From an uncultured Clostridia bacterium (GTDB taxonomy: Bacteria; Bacillota; Clostridia; UBA1381), in NCBI GenBank assembly GCA_910585485.1, contig CAJUEZ010000004.1, positions 1 through 64,000 of the forward strand: 64,000 nucleotides of DNA, in the 5' to 3' direction. Positions within the stretch are counted from its first letter, which is position 1. Each line of letters starts with the position of its first letter. Position numbers and translations under genes: made by a program. Positions 26,701 to 35,468 of this stretch are shown one piece after another. The notes beneath the pieces are model-generated. The model was not told where the DNA came from and did not search any database. It saw only the letters and a list, made by a program, of their open reading frames with translations.

Positions 26701-26813
26701 TCTTTGTTGAGCTTACAGTTCCATGCCCAAAATGGTGCTGCGCGATATTCGCTTGTAGGATTTTTAAAGAGCTTTTCGTCAAGCTCATAGGATTGATTTT
26801 GTTTATAAAGCAT
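23721..26813 (-). CDS. GH106-like glycoside hydrolase (alpha-L-rhamnosidase-like)
   Basis: 1030 residues, no signal peptide, so probably cytoplasmic. The N-terminus has the GH106-type pattern APFWAWNCKLNKDIL, GFGGFHMHSR and YDEDRWPSGSAGG. The middle part holds TIM-barrel-like segments (SIFTDEPQCK, HVMGEETL). The C-terminal half is beta-rich, with GH2-like sugar-binding regions. GH106 enzymes release L-rhamnose from pectin side chains; related unclassified families share this architecture, so substrate is uncertain. It lies 18 bp after the AraC gene on the same strand, so the regulator and enzyme form an operon divergent from the large locus at 27,941. Confidence 0.7.
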   Translation of the reverse strand: MLYKQNQSYELDEKLFKNPTSEYRAAPFWAWNCKLNKDILNEQIDIFKKMGFGGFHMHSRIGMSTPYLKDEFMGLIKFCTQKAEQENMLAYLYDEDRWPSGSAGGYVTKTHKYRQRYLIFSQNNREHFSLDEAINNSKDYLLAVFDVVLNEKGELKSYQTISENDTAIGTKWYAYVHTHDESPWHNNQTYVDTLNKEAIDEFIKITYEAYQSAVGDEFDKIIPSIFTDEPQCKPKIPLSFADSTDNAHLPWSFSLPKGFSDKYGYDICGYLPELIWNLPDNKISTARYHFHDYICDTFTECFADNCGDWCKNHNLLLAGHVMGEETLNSQTVSLGEAMRSYRSFGIPGIDMLCNWLELTTAKQCQSSVHQYGREAMLAELYGVTNWDFDFRGHKFQGDWLAALGVTVRVPHLSWVSMAGEAKRDYPASISYQSPWHTEYRYIEDHFARLNTALTRGKPVVKLAVIHPIESYWINFGPSENTFDVREQIDKKFSDITKWLLFGTIDFDFISEALLPSQLKNADKTLCVGEMEYNTVIVPDCITLRRSTLETLEKFQSSGGKVIFAGNCPKYIDAVECTDAEVLYSKSIIVPYDKISVLNAVSEIRTISIKNSDGSPTNNLVYNMREDNNCKWLFIAHASLEEYKKHNYRENTSSQNIRIYIDGEYTPTLYNTLDGSICVIAHTHQNGQTVIEYSLYTNDSLLFRLDSNIRAVSLLKTDDTCKPYKTIRFMDKLSYKRTEPNVLLIDRAEYALNDEPFNQEEEILRLDNECRRKCGFPLKGKSLAQPWVVKDTPVKNYLTLKMTVNSEIEILGAKLAIEDAETLQIQWNNETVSNIPDGWYVDKAIKTVPLPKINVGKNTLIVKIPFGQRTNTEWCYIIGDFNVRNEGTISTIIPTTDKISFSSLTNQGMPFYGGNVIYKTEIETPDCSLKIHANYYRGALIKVRIDGEDRGIIAFSPYTIDIDNLSKGKHTVEFVLYGTRINTFGGMHNVSQQEWVGPDFWRSTGDNWCYEYILKDTGILASPVIEVFEKQ

Positions 26814-26831
26814 ATCAGTATTCTCCTTAAT

Positions 26832-27692
26832 TTATATGGTAGTGTTTTGATGACGAAATTCCTGAGGAGTCATACCCGTCCTTTTTTTGAAAGTGCTTGA
26901 TAAATGTGAACGGTTGTTAAACCCTAAAAGAGATGCAATGTCATCAATGGTATATGAGCTATTTAAAAGATAGGTTTTGGCAAGCTCAATTTTGCTGTTC
27001 AATACATAGTCAAACGGTGTTTGATTGTAATTCTTTTTGAATATCCGTGTTACTGTGGATGGCGACGAATGAATATGTGCAACCAATTCATCACGGGATA
27101 TTTTACGGTATAGATTTGCGTCAATAAATTTTTTTAGCAGCAGAGCGTCGCTGCTTGGCGCAGGTGAAGTATCTTTATTGATGAAATCTGACATTTGAGC
27201 AAAAAGCTTATGCAATATAAAAGCAATTTTTGTTCTGTCCGCAAAGGGGTCATCCCGTATGGTTTCAAAGATTTTTTCAAAATATACTGCGTTATGATAA
27301 TTTGGAATAAGAACAGTGTTACTCAAATCATATACGGAAAGCAAATCTGCAATCAAAGGTCCCGTTGCCATAAGCCATATTTTTTTCCACGGCTGTTCAG
27401 GGTCGGAATAATAATTGTGTGCTGTATTTGGGTGCAGAATAAACGCATCATGCGCTTTTGCTTCAAACACGTCATCACCGTGTTTGATAATGCCTTTTCC
27501 CTCATACACATATTCAATACTGAAATCACGATGTATAGGAGGACGGGTTATTTTATATTTAGGATTAGAATTGGTAATTCCAACCAATAAAGGAGAGAAA
27601 ACCTCTTGTTCATCATCAAGATAAGGATACAGAAGTTCTTTATACAAATTGATTGGGTGTGCTTTATCAGATTTTATAATTTGCTCTATCAT
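26832..27692 (-). CDS. AraC-family transcriptional regulator
   Basis: 286 residues. The N-terminal cupin-like sensor contains HRDFSIEYVYEGKG and the HPNTAHNYYSD turn typical of sugar-sensing AraC regulators. The C-terminal ~100 residues carry two helix-turn-helix units (STVTRIFKKNYNQTPFDYVL; DIASLLGFNNRSHLSSTFKK). It probably controls its own operon with the GH106-like gene and may control the divergent 27,941 locus through the shared 250-bp intergenic region. Confidence 0.88.
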   Translation of the reverse strand: MIEQIIKSDKAHPINLYKELLYPYLDDEQEVFSPLLVGITNSNPKYKITRPPIHRDFSIEYVYEGKGIIKHGDDVFEAKAHDAFILHPNTAHNYYSDPEQPWKKIWLMATGPLIADLLSVYDLSNTVLIPNYHNAVYFEKIFETIRDDPFADRTKIAFILHKLFAQMSDFINKDTSPAPSSDALLLKKFIDANLYRKISRDELVAHIHSSPSTVTRIFKKNYNQTPFDYVLNSKIELAKTYLLNSSYTIDDIASLLGFNNRSHLSSTFKKRTGMTPQEFRHQNTTI

Positions 27693-27940
27693 TTTTCTTA
27701 CTCCCTTATAATTAGGTAATTATCACTATATTGATAATTTTAAATAAAGTCAACATTCAAAGTTATTATTGACACTATTTTGTACGCTTTTGCGTGATTA
27801 TGACGCTGTTTTGTATTCCTTATTATATCATGACATGGTATAATAAACAATAGAAACATTATATAAAATGATAATTTTATATATAAAAATGATTGGAAAA
27901 TTTGTGAAAATGCAAAAAAAGATAGGAGGTTATAGTCTAA
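27693..27940. promoter_or_regulatory. Divergent intergenic region between araC-type gene and hydrolase locus
   Basis: 248 bp, very AT-rich. It holds TATAAT at about 27,840 facing the plus-strand locus and the ribosome site AGGAGG at 27,924-27,929. A direct repeat of TGACGCTGTTTTG-like sequence occurs at ~27,800 and again in the following gene. I cannot define the operator. Confidence 0.4.
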
Positions 27941-30900
27941 ATGTGTAAAAAAATGAGTTACATTAAAAAAAGAAATTGCCAAAAAATAGCATCAGTTGTA
28001 ATGACGCTGTTTTGTTCTTTGAGCTTTATAGCTCCTGCCGCATATGCGTCAGGTCACAACGGGGAATATCCTATTGCAGAGCTTACATTGGGTAATTCTT
28101 TCGGGATGAAAAACATCCAGCGGATAGGATGGGGCGATGTTGGAGATTACGGAACAAGGCTTGTGAGGGATGGCAGAGAGTGTCTAAAGCTCAATAAGGA
28201 GGGTTCAAAAACGCTTTTTGTCTACGTTGATGTAAATAATAAGATGCTTTATGAACCGAAAGATGCAAGGGTAGGCGTAGAAGTAGACTATTTCGATGAG
28301 GGACATGGAAAATTTACAATAACCTACGACGGATTAACGGGGAATTTTACGGACGGCGAAATAGTACAGCTTGAAGATACGGGCGAATGGAAAACACATA
28401 CCTTTTATCTTTACGACGCTGAATTTGCAAATGGCTTTTGGGCTACCGGAGGAGCATGGGATTTCAGAATCGGGGAATGGTCGGAGGTCATGGGAATGAC
28501 AAACGAAGATGTTATTTTAGGAGGAATAAGAGTGAGTCAGGGATATTACGAACACGAGGTTAATGTTATTGCGTCAACCGAACATACGGGTAATATATTT
28601 GATACCGCAGATGAAAAGGTATTTAATCTTAATATGGAAAACAACACAGCCGCACAGCAGGAAACACTGGTCGAATATACAGTGACGGATATTTATGGAA
28701 ATGCTGTTGAAACGGGGGAACTTAAAAAATCCGTAAAGGGCAAAGAGAAAACAGATGAAAAACTTACAATAAAGACATCGAAAAACGGAGTGTATGTATT
28801 AAATCTGAAAGTTACAACAACAGGTCCGAATGAATTGCCTGTTACATATGAAAAACAGCAGGACTTTTCCGTTATGGATAAATTCAAAGAGGGCGAAAAG
28901 TTGAATGAAACTCTCGGAACGGCAGGTCATACTTCGTGGGGACATGATGTGTATAAGTCAATGGAGCTTATTACCGCCGCAGGTATGGGTGCATGGCGCG
29001 ATGAGTACGGCTGGGATGTAGTTGAAAGGGCAAAAGGCGATTATAAGAAATCAGATATGCACGATGAAAATGTAAACGCTATGTATAATGCCGGAGTATA
29101 TCCTCTGTTTATTGCCTGCTACGGCAATCCTTTGTATGATGAGTATAGGTCTGTACCGCAAACTGACGAGGGAATAAAAGCATATGCCAAATATGCGGCA
29201 TTTTTGGCAGAACAGTATAAAGGGAAAATTAAGGCGATAGAGATATGGAATGAATATAACATTGCTCCGTTTAACCCTAATATGCTTGATGCAGAGCATT
29301 ATGTAAAAATGCTCAAGGCTTGTTATCAGGAAATAAAGAAGGTTAATCCTGACATTCCCGTGATAGGAATAGACTGCGCAGGAGTGGATATTGATTTTAT
29401 GAAAAAGGTATTTGACGCAGGCGGATATGAATATATGGACGTGGTTTCAGTACATCCGTACTATGTATATAAGGAACAGCGTTTTGACGACCAAGAATGG
29501 GCAAAATGGGTACTTGAAGTTAAGGACTTAATGAAACAATACGGTGAGCCTAAAGAAATATGGCTTACGGAAATGGGATGGCCCACACATAAGACGGAAG
29601 AACGGACAGATATGCTTCAATATACAGATGAGCAGCAGGGAAAATATCAGACAAGAATGTATATGACCTGTCGTGCAAATGACTTTGGTAAAAGAATATT
29701 CATGTATGGTTTTGAGGAGAAAGGTGTTCAGCCCGGCAACCCTGAGCATCATTTCGGAATAGTACGCTCCGAGTATAACGTCAGAACTCCTTTGGCGGCA
29801 AAGCCTGCGTTAATAGCAGTGGCGGCAATGAATAAGCTGATTGGAAATTCCGATTATGTGGACAGTGTTTATTTTAATGAAGATACTTCCGCGCACCGCT
29901 TTACGGACAGGGACAGCAACGAGCAAACCATTGCGATATGGAGTAGTCGGGAGGATAATGTTTCGCTTAATCTTGGAGCGACAGAGGTTACAGTGATTGA
30001 CTTATATGGAAATATTGTAGATACATTCAGAAGTCAAAACGGAATTTATCAATTTGATTTGAATGATGACCAATATTATATCCAGGGAAAGTTTACGGCT
30101 TTTTCAAAGGCGGATACTGATATTACAACGGAATATCCTCATGAGGTTGTAAAGGGAAATACTTTCAATATTAAAGTTGCAGATAAACAGAAAAGGAATT
30201 TAAGAATAGATGTTAAATGCGATGACGCGTTTACAATAGAAGAAAATAACGGAGTTGTAAACGGTGATGGCAAGGTTTCAATGAAGGTTATGAAAGAGGA
30301 CAGCGATTTACATAATGTCTTTGTCAATATTTATGAAGGTGAGCAGATTGTGTTATCTTCAAGATATACAATAAAAATAGGTTCTCAGATGAGCGGAGAA
30401 TTTATGCTGGTAACAACCGAAACAACTCCGAGAAGACAGCGGCTTGTCAACCGCCTGAAAAATCAGACGGACAGTACAACTATTTCGGGAAGCTGTGAAA
30501 TTATCGCTCCGGAGGAATTGGCAAGCGCGGCAAAGAAAACAAGATTTTTAAATATACGTCCGGGAGATACAGTGAGCGTTCCTATAAATTTACCTGAACA
30601 GTTAACGACACGAAGCTGGAATATTACAATGCGTTACGAGCTTGATGACGGTACGGTTTGGGAAGATTCGGGGCATATCAATGAAACAGTAGCTCAAAAG
30701 GCGGATACCCCTCCTGTTATTGATGGAGTTTTAGCAAATTCCGAATGGAAAGGTAGTTTGTTTGAAGCGAAAAGTAAGTCGGAGGCTATTGATTTGAACG
30801 GTGCTTGGGGCGGAGAAAAGGATATTAGTCTTACGGGACGAGTGATGTATGACAGCGAAAATCTTTATTTGGGACTTACGGTAAAAGATAATGCCTTTGT

Positions 30901-31321
30901 GCAGGAAAAGACGGGCGCGGATATATGGAACGGAGATTGTGTTCAGCTTGCTATTGAAGATTTTTCAGAGGAAGAAAGAGATGCGAACACTTCAAAGTTC
31001 ACCGAGATAGGAATTGCACAGACAAAAGTTGGTCCAACTATATGGAGATATAATTCTTGCTATGACTTGCCAAGCGGCGAAATTAAAAATGCAGAAACAA
31101 AGATAAAGCGTATAGGAACGGAAACCATATATGAAATTAAAATTCCGTTTTCCGAGCTTTTCAAAGAGGGATATGTATTAAAAGCTGATAAAACTATGGG
31201 CTTTTCAATAGTGGTAAATGATGCTGATAACAAGGAACGAAAGGGGTGGATTGAATATAACAGCGGCGTTGGCAGAGATAAAAACTCAAAGCTGTTTGGC
31301 ACTTTGAAGTTTGCAAGCTGA
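27941..31321 (+). CDS. Secreted clan GH-A glycoside hydrolase (GH39-like) with CBM9-like C-terminus
   Basis: 1126 residues. The signal peptide ends near APAAYASG. After a beta-sandwich region (to ~320), a (beta/alpha)8 domain has acid/base E in EIWNEYNIAPFNP and nucleophile E in WLTEMGWPTH, the two glutamates of clan A. The C-terminal ~200 residues (PPVIDGVLANSEWKG..., NLYLGLTVKDN) match the CBM9/DOMON-like carbohydrate-binding fold. No SLH or cell-wall motif is seen. The enzyme at 35,469 is a shorter paralogue in the same gene run. Endo-acting plant-polysaccharide hydrolysis is likely; substrate unknown. Confidence 0.8.
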   Translation: MCKKMSYIKKRNCQKIASVVMTLFCSLSFIAPAAYASGHNGEYPIAELTLGNSFGMKNIQRIGWGDVGDYGTRLVRDGRECLKLNKEGSKTLFVYVDVNNKMLYEPKDARVGVEVDYFDEGHGKFTITYDGLTGNFTDGEIVQLEDTGEWKTHTFYLYDAEFANGFWATGGAWDFRIGEWSEVMGMTNEDVILGGIRVSQGYYEHEVNVIASTEHTGNIFDTADEKVFNLNMENNTAAQQETLVEYTVTDIYGNAVETGELKKSVKGKEKTDEKLTIKTSKNGVYVLNLKVTTTGPNELPVTYEKQQDFSVMDKFKEGEKLNETLGTAGHTSWGHDVYKSMELITAAGMGAWRDEYGWDVVERAKGDYKKSDMHDENVNAMYNAGVYPLFIACYGNPLYDEYRSVPQTDEGIKAYAKYAAFLAEQYKGKIKAIEIWNEYNIAPFNPNMLDAEHYVKMLKACYQEIKKVNPDIPVIGIDCAGVDIDFMKKVFDAGGYEYMDVVSVHPYYVYKEQRFDDQEWAKWVLEVKDLMKQYGEPKEIWLTEMGWPTHKTEERTDMLQYTDEQQGKYQTRMYMTCRANDFGKRIFMYGFEEKGVQPGNPEHHFGIVRSEYNVRTPLAAKPALIAVAAMNKLIGNSDYVDSVYFNEDTSAHRFTDRDSNEQTIAIWSSREDNVSLNLGATEVTVIDLYGNIVDTFRSQNGIYQFDLNDDQYYIQGKFTAFSKADTDITTEYPHEVVKGNTFNIKVADKQKRNLRIDVKCDDAFTIEENNGVVNGDGKVSMKVMKEDSDLHNVFVNIYEGEQIVLSSRYTIKIGSQMSGEFMLVTTETTPRRQRLVNRLKNQTDSTTISGSCEIIAPEELASAAKKTRFLNIRPGDTVSVPINLPEQLTTRSWNITMRYELDDGTVWEDSGHINETVAQKADTPPVIDGVLANSEWKGSLFEAKSKSEAIDLNGAWGGEKDISLTGRVMYDSENLYLGLTVKDNAFVQEKTGADIWNGDCVQLAIEDFSEEERDANTSKFTEIGIAQTKVGPTIWRYNSCYDLPSGEIKNAETKIKRIGTETIYEIKIPFSELFKEGYVLKADKTMGFSIVVNDADNKERKGWIEYNSGVGRDKNSKLFGTLKFAS

Positions 31322-31372
31322 CGCATATAAAATAGAAGCAAATAAGCAATTGTAAAAGAAAGGAAGGAAAAA

Positions 31373-34300
31373 ATGAAGAAAATCAGTCTATTTTTAACAT
31401 TAACAATGTTATGTTCAATGTTGGTAATGCCAATACATAGTAGTGCGGCGGGTAAAATATTTGAAGAGGATTTTGAAAGCTATTCATCTGTTTCAGATAT
31501 GCCGATAGGTACAGGCATATGGGAATGGGGTGATAACCCTTCTTCGGAAAAGTCGGAGATAGTTACGGAAGATGGCGGTAATAAAGCGTTTGCGCTGAAA
31601 TTGACCTCTGATACTAATTCTATATGGTTAGACCGTAGGTTATCAAGCAGCGGAAATGAAGTCTTAAAAATAAAAATGAGCGTAAAAACGGATACAACAG
31701 CTCTAAGAATCCCATTGAGCGTTTACGGAGCGGGCGGAGATTTTATGTTTGCTATTTTTCTTGACGGAAAAATTAAAACGCTTAACGGAGAGCAAACAGA
31801 ATTTGCAAGCTATGAAGCAAACAAATGGTATGACCTTGAAACAGATTTCAATTTTGAAACAAAAACTTATGATATAACTGTTATTGATGAGGCAGGAACG
31901 AAATCTGTAACTGAGAATGTGCCTTTTGGAAATGCAGGCATGAGCAATATAGACCGTATAAGGTTACAATGCTGGGATAACTTAAACGGAAATGTATTCT
32001 TTGACGATTTTTCAGCGGAAAGCTATGTAAAAGAAAGTGAAGTAATACCCGCAGGTGCAATAAGTGATAATTTTAACGGCTATAATTCAGTTTCGGATAT
32101 GTCTGCTTGGAATTTTAGCGGCGCACAGAATAAGGCTGAGATAGTAAGCGATGTAAGCGGTAAAGCTCTTGCATTGCATTTGGACTCGGCAACAGACAGT
32201 ATTTGGGCTATAAGACCGTTTACACAGATAAATACGGGTAATGTTAAAATCAAAACATCTGTTAAAACTGATAATACAGGACTTACAGTGCCTCTCGGAA
32301 TACATTGCGACAGTGACCCTTGGTTTGTATATGCTATGTTTACAAACGGGGTAATCAAAACAGAGGACGGCACTGAATTTGCAACGTATGAAGCGAATCA
32401 ATGGTATAAGGTTGAAGCTGATTTTAACCTTTCGGAAAAGACCTACAATGTTACTATAATAGGTCCTGATGGCGTAGAACGCGAAACAAAAGATGTTCCC
32501 TTCAGAAATCAGTCATTATCAGCAATTAGCTCGGTATGGCTGCAATGCTGGTCAAAAATTGATGCAAACGCGTATTTTGATGATTTCTATGTAGAGCAGT
32601 ATTATAAAGCACCATCTTTACCTACGTCTAAGGTTAAAGTATATGACAGCAATAATGAGGTTGTGGAAAATTGGAACAGTATTCCATCTGACATCTCATC
32701 AATATCACTTGATTTCAGCACACCGATGAAATCATCATCGTTTACCACAGACACCGTCAAACTGACAAACACCTCTAATAATGAAAATGTATCCTACATG
32801 GGAACATTAGATGGAAGCGTATATACTATCGTTCCGAGCAGTCTTGCGGCAAATACTACATATAATCTGTTAATTAGCAAGGATATAGAAAATATTTCAG
32901 GTGCAAAAATGGCAGAGGATGTAACGGTTGTTTTGACAACGAGTGATGCGGTTGTTGACCCGCCGGCTTCACCTGACCCCTCAACATCAATTCTTGTAGA
33001 TGAAAAGTTTGATAATTATTCAGCAGTAAGCGAAATGACAAACGAAAACAGATGGTATTGGGGTGAGAATAATTCGCAGAATAAATCAGAAATAAAGACT
33101 GAGGGTGAAAATAAAGTATTTGCGCTTAATTTGGACTCAAGTACAGATAATATTTCGTTACTGCGCGATTTTGACGAGGTTACAGACAAATATTTGAAAG
33201 TATCAGTTGATGCAAAATCAAGCGACACAGAACTTACAGTGCCGATAAGCATAAACGATTATAATATATTTGTAATGTTTGACCATGCGAAAATCAAGGC
33301 AAATGATACAGAGATAATGACGTATGAGGCAAACAAATGGTACAATATCACAGCGTATTTTGATATTGCTGCAAAGACATATGACGTTGTTATAACAGAT
33401 GAAAACGGACAGAAAACAGTATTGAAAAATGCAACAACAAGTCAGACCAAAATTGCAAATGTAAAAATGCAGTGCTGGGCAAAGAGAGATGCAACAGCTT
33501 CATTTGACAATTTGTATGTTGAGAAATTGGATGAAAAGCCTGTAATTGAAGACACTCCCACACCAACATCAAAATTGATTGAAGATGATTTTGAAGCGTA
33601 CAATACAGTTAATGATATGAGTTCATATGGTTGGGGAGAAAATGATTCAAAGACTAAATCTGAAATAGTAACAGAAAATAATAGTAAAGTATTTGCGCTG
33701 AAATTAGATGAAAACACAGACAGCATATGGACTTACAGAGGAATGAACAAGGTCAGCGATAAGTGCCTGAAGGTATCGGTTGATGTAAAATCAAGCGATG
33801 CAGGACTTACTGTTCCGTTGGGAGTAACAACTATGGGCGGCGATTTGCGCTATGTTATGATGAACGGCGGAAATATCGAAGTTGAAAACGGTCCGCAGAT
33901 AATGGCGTATGAAGCGGGTAAATGGTATAACATTACCGCATATTTTGATTTTTCCACAAAGACATACGACCTTGTTATTACGGATGAAAACGGCAAAATA
34001 CATGTTTCGAAGGACATCGCATTTAATTTAACGGGAATAGATACATTGAGATTACAGTGCTGGTCCAAGAAAAATGCTACGGCATATTTTGATAATTTGT
34101 TGGTAGAGCAGCTTGATAAAAAGCCTGTAATTGAAGAAGACCCTGGTACTATTCCTGATGGTATTGATATAACAGATGACTTTGAGAGCTACAATACTGT
34201 TAATGATATGGGCGTATATGGTATAACAGGAAAAGAATTGAGCAGCGTTGTAGAAGAAGCAGGAAATAAATTCTTCAGACTTGGTTTGAACAGTGAAACA

Positions 34301-35404
34301 GACAGTATATGGGCAGACAGAAGTTTTGTAAAGGTTGACGAAGGCATTTTAAATGTTAAGACAAGATTCAAATCATCAGATACAACATTGACAGTGCCGC
34401 TTAGTGTATGGAGTTCAAATGATAAATCTTTCTTCTATATTTTAGTTACAGAAGGTAAAATTTATGCCGGCGACCATGCAGAGCAGCTTGCACCGCTTAA
34501 AGTGGATACATGGTATGATGTTGACGCGGTATTTAACGTGAATACCAAAACATATACAGTAAGTATTTCAGACGGAACAGATACTATAAAAAGCGGCAAT
34601 CTTATATTTGGAAATACTGATATGACAGACATAAATTTTGTGAGAATGCAGTGCTGGAGTAAGGTAAATGCAAACGCTGATTTTGATAATTTGAGTATTA
34701 AATCATCTATGGCTGTACCTGAAATTACTGAAAACAGTGTTACATTCTATAATGCGAACGGCGATGCGACAAATGAACTTACCAATGTTTCGACAGGAAC
34801 CTCTAAGATTGTAATTGATTTTAAGACATATATGGATGCTGACAGTCTTGATGGCATTAAGCTGATAAATAAAAAGACTAATACAGAGGTTGCGGTCACT
34901 GCTCAAAAAACACAGAAAACATATGAAATGGTACTTGATAAGCTATTGGAGGGTAACACAACATATGCGCTTATTATTCCGGGAACTGTTAAAAACCGTA
35001 ATGACATCGCTCTCGGCGAAGATAAGACAGTAACATTTGTTACTGAGAGCAGTGCAGGAGGTTTATCTGTTAAAATAGCGAATATATCAAACGGCGAACA
35101 AGAAGTATCGACCATGACTGATTTGATAGCGGCAGGCGCGGCAACAACGATTAGCCTGAATTATCAAAATGGTACAGAACCGCAAAATGATACAAATATA
35201 TGCGTAATAACAAGCTATTATAGCGGTGAAAGACTTGTTAAAACAAGTGTTATGAATAAAACAGTAAGCAAAGATACAGTAAATACCGTCCTTAAATATG
35301 ATATGCCTATTGAAAGCAAAGACGGAGTGGATTGCATAAAGGTATTTGTTTGGGATACGGTAAACAATATGAAGCCATATTGCAAGAACGCTGTTTTTAA
35401 GTAA
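31373..35404 (+). CDS. Secreted protein with five tandem carbohydrate-binding-like modules
   Basis: 1343 residues; signal peptide ends HSSAAG; ribosome site AGGAAGG. Five ~190-residue modules share the pattern FExYxSVSDM...KSEIV...FALxLD..TDSIW...LTVPL...YEANKWY...KTYDVxI...LQCWSK..A.AYFDNL. They lie at about residues 27-215, 225-415, 540-720, 738-920 and 932-1115. Their beta-sandwich appearance suggests LamG/CBM-like domains. Two Ig-like (Big_5-type) segments separate modules 2-3 and follow module 5. The last ~90 residues are the KVFVWDTVNNMKP-type domain also found in the M6 protease. No catalytic domain is visible. Probably a substrate-binding surface protein serving the adjacent hydrolases. 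Confidence 0.75.
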   Translation: MKKISLFLTLTMLCSMLVMPIHSSAAGKIFEEDFESYSSVSDMPIGTGIWEWGDNPSSEKSEIVTEDGGNKAFALKLTSDTNSIWLDRRLSSSGNEVLKIKMSVKTDTTALRIPLSVYGAGGDFMFAIFLDGKIKTLNGEQTEFASYEANKWYDLETDFNFETKTYDITVIDEAGTKSVTENVPFGNAGMSNIDRIRLQCWDNLNGNVFFDDFSAESYVKESEVIPAGAISDNFNGYNSVSDMSAWNFSGAQNKAEIVSDVSGKALALHLDSATDSIWAIRPFTQINTGNVKIKTSVKTDNTGLTVPLGIHCDSDPWFVYAMFTNGVIKTEDGTEFATYEANQWYKVEADFNLSEKTYNVTIIGPDGVERETKDVPFRNQSLSAISSVWLQCWSKIDANAYFDDFYVEQYYKAPSLPTSKVKVYDSNNEVVENWNSIPSDISSISLDFSTPMKSSSFTTDTVKLTNTSNNENVSYMGTLDGSVYTIVPSSLAANTTYNLLISKDIENISGAKMAEDVTVVLTTSDAVVDPPASPDPSTSILVDEKFDNYSAVSEMTNENRWYWGENNSQNKSEIKTEGENKVFALNLDSSTDNISLLRDFDEVTDKYLKVSVDAKSSDTELTVPISINDYNIFVMFDHAKIKANDTEIMTYEANKWYNITAYFDIAAKTYDVVITDENGQKTVLKNATTSQTKIANVKMQCWAKRDATASFDNLYVEKLDEKPVIEDTPTPTSKLIEDDFEAYNTVNDMSSYGWGENDSKTKSEIVTENNSKVFALKLDENTDSIWTYRGMNKVSDKCLKVSVDVKSSDAGLTVPLGVTTMGGDLRYVMMNGGNIEVENGPQIMAYEAGKWYNITAYFDFSTKTYDLVITDENGKIHVSKDIAFNLTGIDTLRLQCWSKKNATAYFDNLLVEQLDKKPVIEEDPGTIPDGIDITDDFESYNTVNDMGVYGITGKELSSVVEEAGNKFFRLGLNSETDSIWADRSFVKVDEGILNVKTRFKSSDTTLTVPLSVWSSNDKSFFYILVTEGKIYAGDHAEQLAPLKVDTWYDVDAVFNVNTKTYTVSISDGTDTIKSGNLIFGNTDMTDINFVRMQCWSKVNANADFDNLSIKSSMAVPEITENSVTFYNANGDATNELTNVSTGTSKIVIDFKTYMDADSLDGIKLINKKTNTEVAVTAQKTQKTYEMVLDKLLEGNTTYALIIPGTVKNRNDIALGEDKTVTFVTESSAGGLSVKIANISNGEQEVSTMTDLIAAGAATTISLNYQNGTEPQNDTNICVITSYYSGERLVKTSVMNKTVSKDTVNTVLKYDMPIESKDGVDCIKVFVWDTVNNMKPYCKNAVFK

Positions 35405-35413
35405 TTAAACTAT

Positions 35414-35442
35414 GCAGTCCCGCAGTTTTCCTGTGGGGCTGC
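35414..35442 (+). other. Intergenic hairpin before the second hydrolase
   Basis: GCAGTCCCGCAG (35,414-35,425) pairs with CTGTGGGGCTGC (35,431-35,442, two G-U pairs). There is no T-run after it, so it may be an RNA-processing or stability element in a polycistronic message. It contains the upstream in-frame ATG at 35,412 that I reject as a start. Confidence 0.5.
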
Positions 35443-35468
35443 GTATAACAGAAATGGTAGGGATTGCT

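Noticed and set aside
35412..35468. Upstream start codon for the second GH39-like gene
   Set aside because: It lies in a hairpin, lacks a ribosome site, and would bury the signal peptide that begins at 35,469.
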